64,000 nucleotides of DNA, from the NCBI RefSeq assembly GCF_964340395.1, contig NC_135568.1, forward strand, positions 2,686,001-2,750,000, in the 5' to 3' direction. Under the pieces are notes generated by a model that did not search any database, was not told the DNA's origin, and saw only the letters and a program-made list of their open reading frames with translations. Origin of the DNA: Glandiceps talaboti (lineage: Eukaryota; Hemichordata; Enteropneusta; Spengelidae). Positions within the stretch are counted from its first letter, which is position 1. Each line of letters begins with the position of its first letter. Positions 63,986-64,000 of this stretch are shown here, piece by piece. Both the position numbers and the translations under genes were made by a program.

Positions 63986-64000
63986 CTTCTGTATGCCTGT

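Overview
The window is nuclear DNA from an animal, most likely an invertebrate. Genes are split by many introns of 0.2 to 4 kb with GT/AG borders. The sequence is AT-rich and crowded with simple repeats and short inverted-repeat transposons. Protein similarity is to animal families only: polycystin-1, the ER chaperone DNAJB11 and islet cell autoantigen 1. I cannot name the species; a lophotrochozoan or an invertebrate deuterostome would both fit.

Layout. (1) 1-10,856, plus strand: the 3' part (13 exons, 868 residues) of a polycystin-1-like receptor with a GAIN/GPS module, a first membrane helix, a PLAT domain and the next four helices. The reading frame stops where the cation-channel half should begin. 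(2) 10,857-12,650: a decayed non-LTR reverse transcriptase fragment and a broken unknown frame, both on the minus strand, then (TA)n tracts. (3) 12,870-14,887, plus strand: an orphan exon-like frame, then a two-exon coiled-coil protein of unknown family. (4) 17,929-26,045, minus strand: complete DNAJB11 (ERdj3) in 9 exons, 359 aa. (5) 26,046-26,339: a short region between two head-to-head genes. (6) 26,340-about 47,300, plus strand: complete ICA1 (ICA69), one non-coding leader exon and 13 exons carrying coding sequence, 679 aa, with a long inferred 3' UTR. (7) 47,300-64,000: no supportable gene; long compound microsatellites, at least three foldback or MITE-like elements, diverged dispersed repeats and a hammerhead-ribozyme-like motif.

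The genes do not form a pathway. DNAJB11 is an ER-lumen Hsp70 co-chaperone and ICA1 is an Arfaptin-type BAR protein of the Golgi and secretory granules, so both serve the secretory pathway and may share a divergent promoter. The points most worth following are the polycystin without a channel, the hammerhead-like motif, the perfect palindrome in the last polycystin intron, the foldback element with a 10-11 bp flanking repeat in ICA1, and the enlarged acidic ICA1 linker. Exon borders were worked out by eye from frame continuity and splice consensus; no alignment was run.
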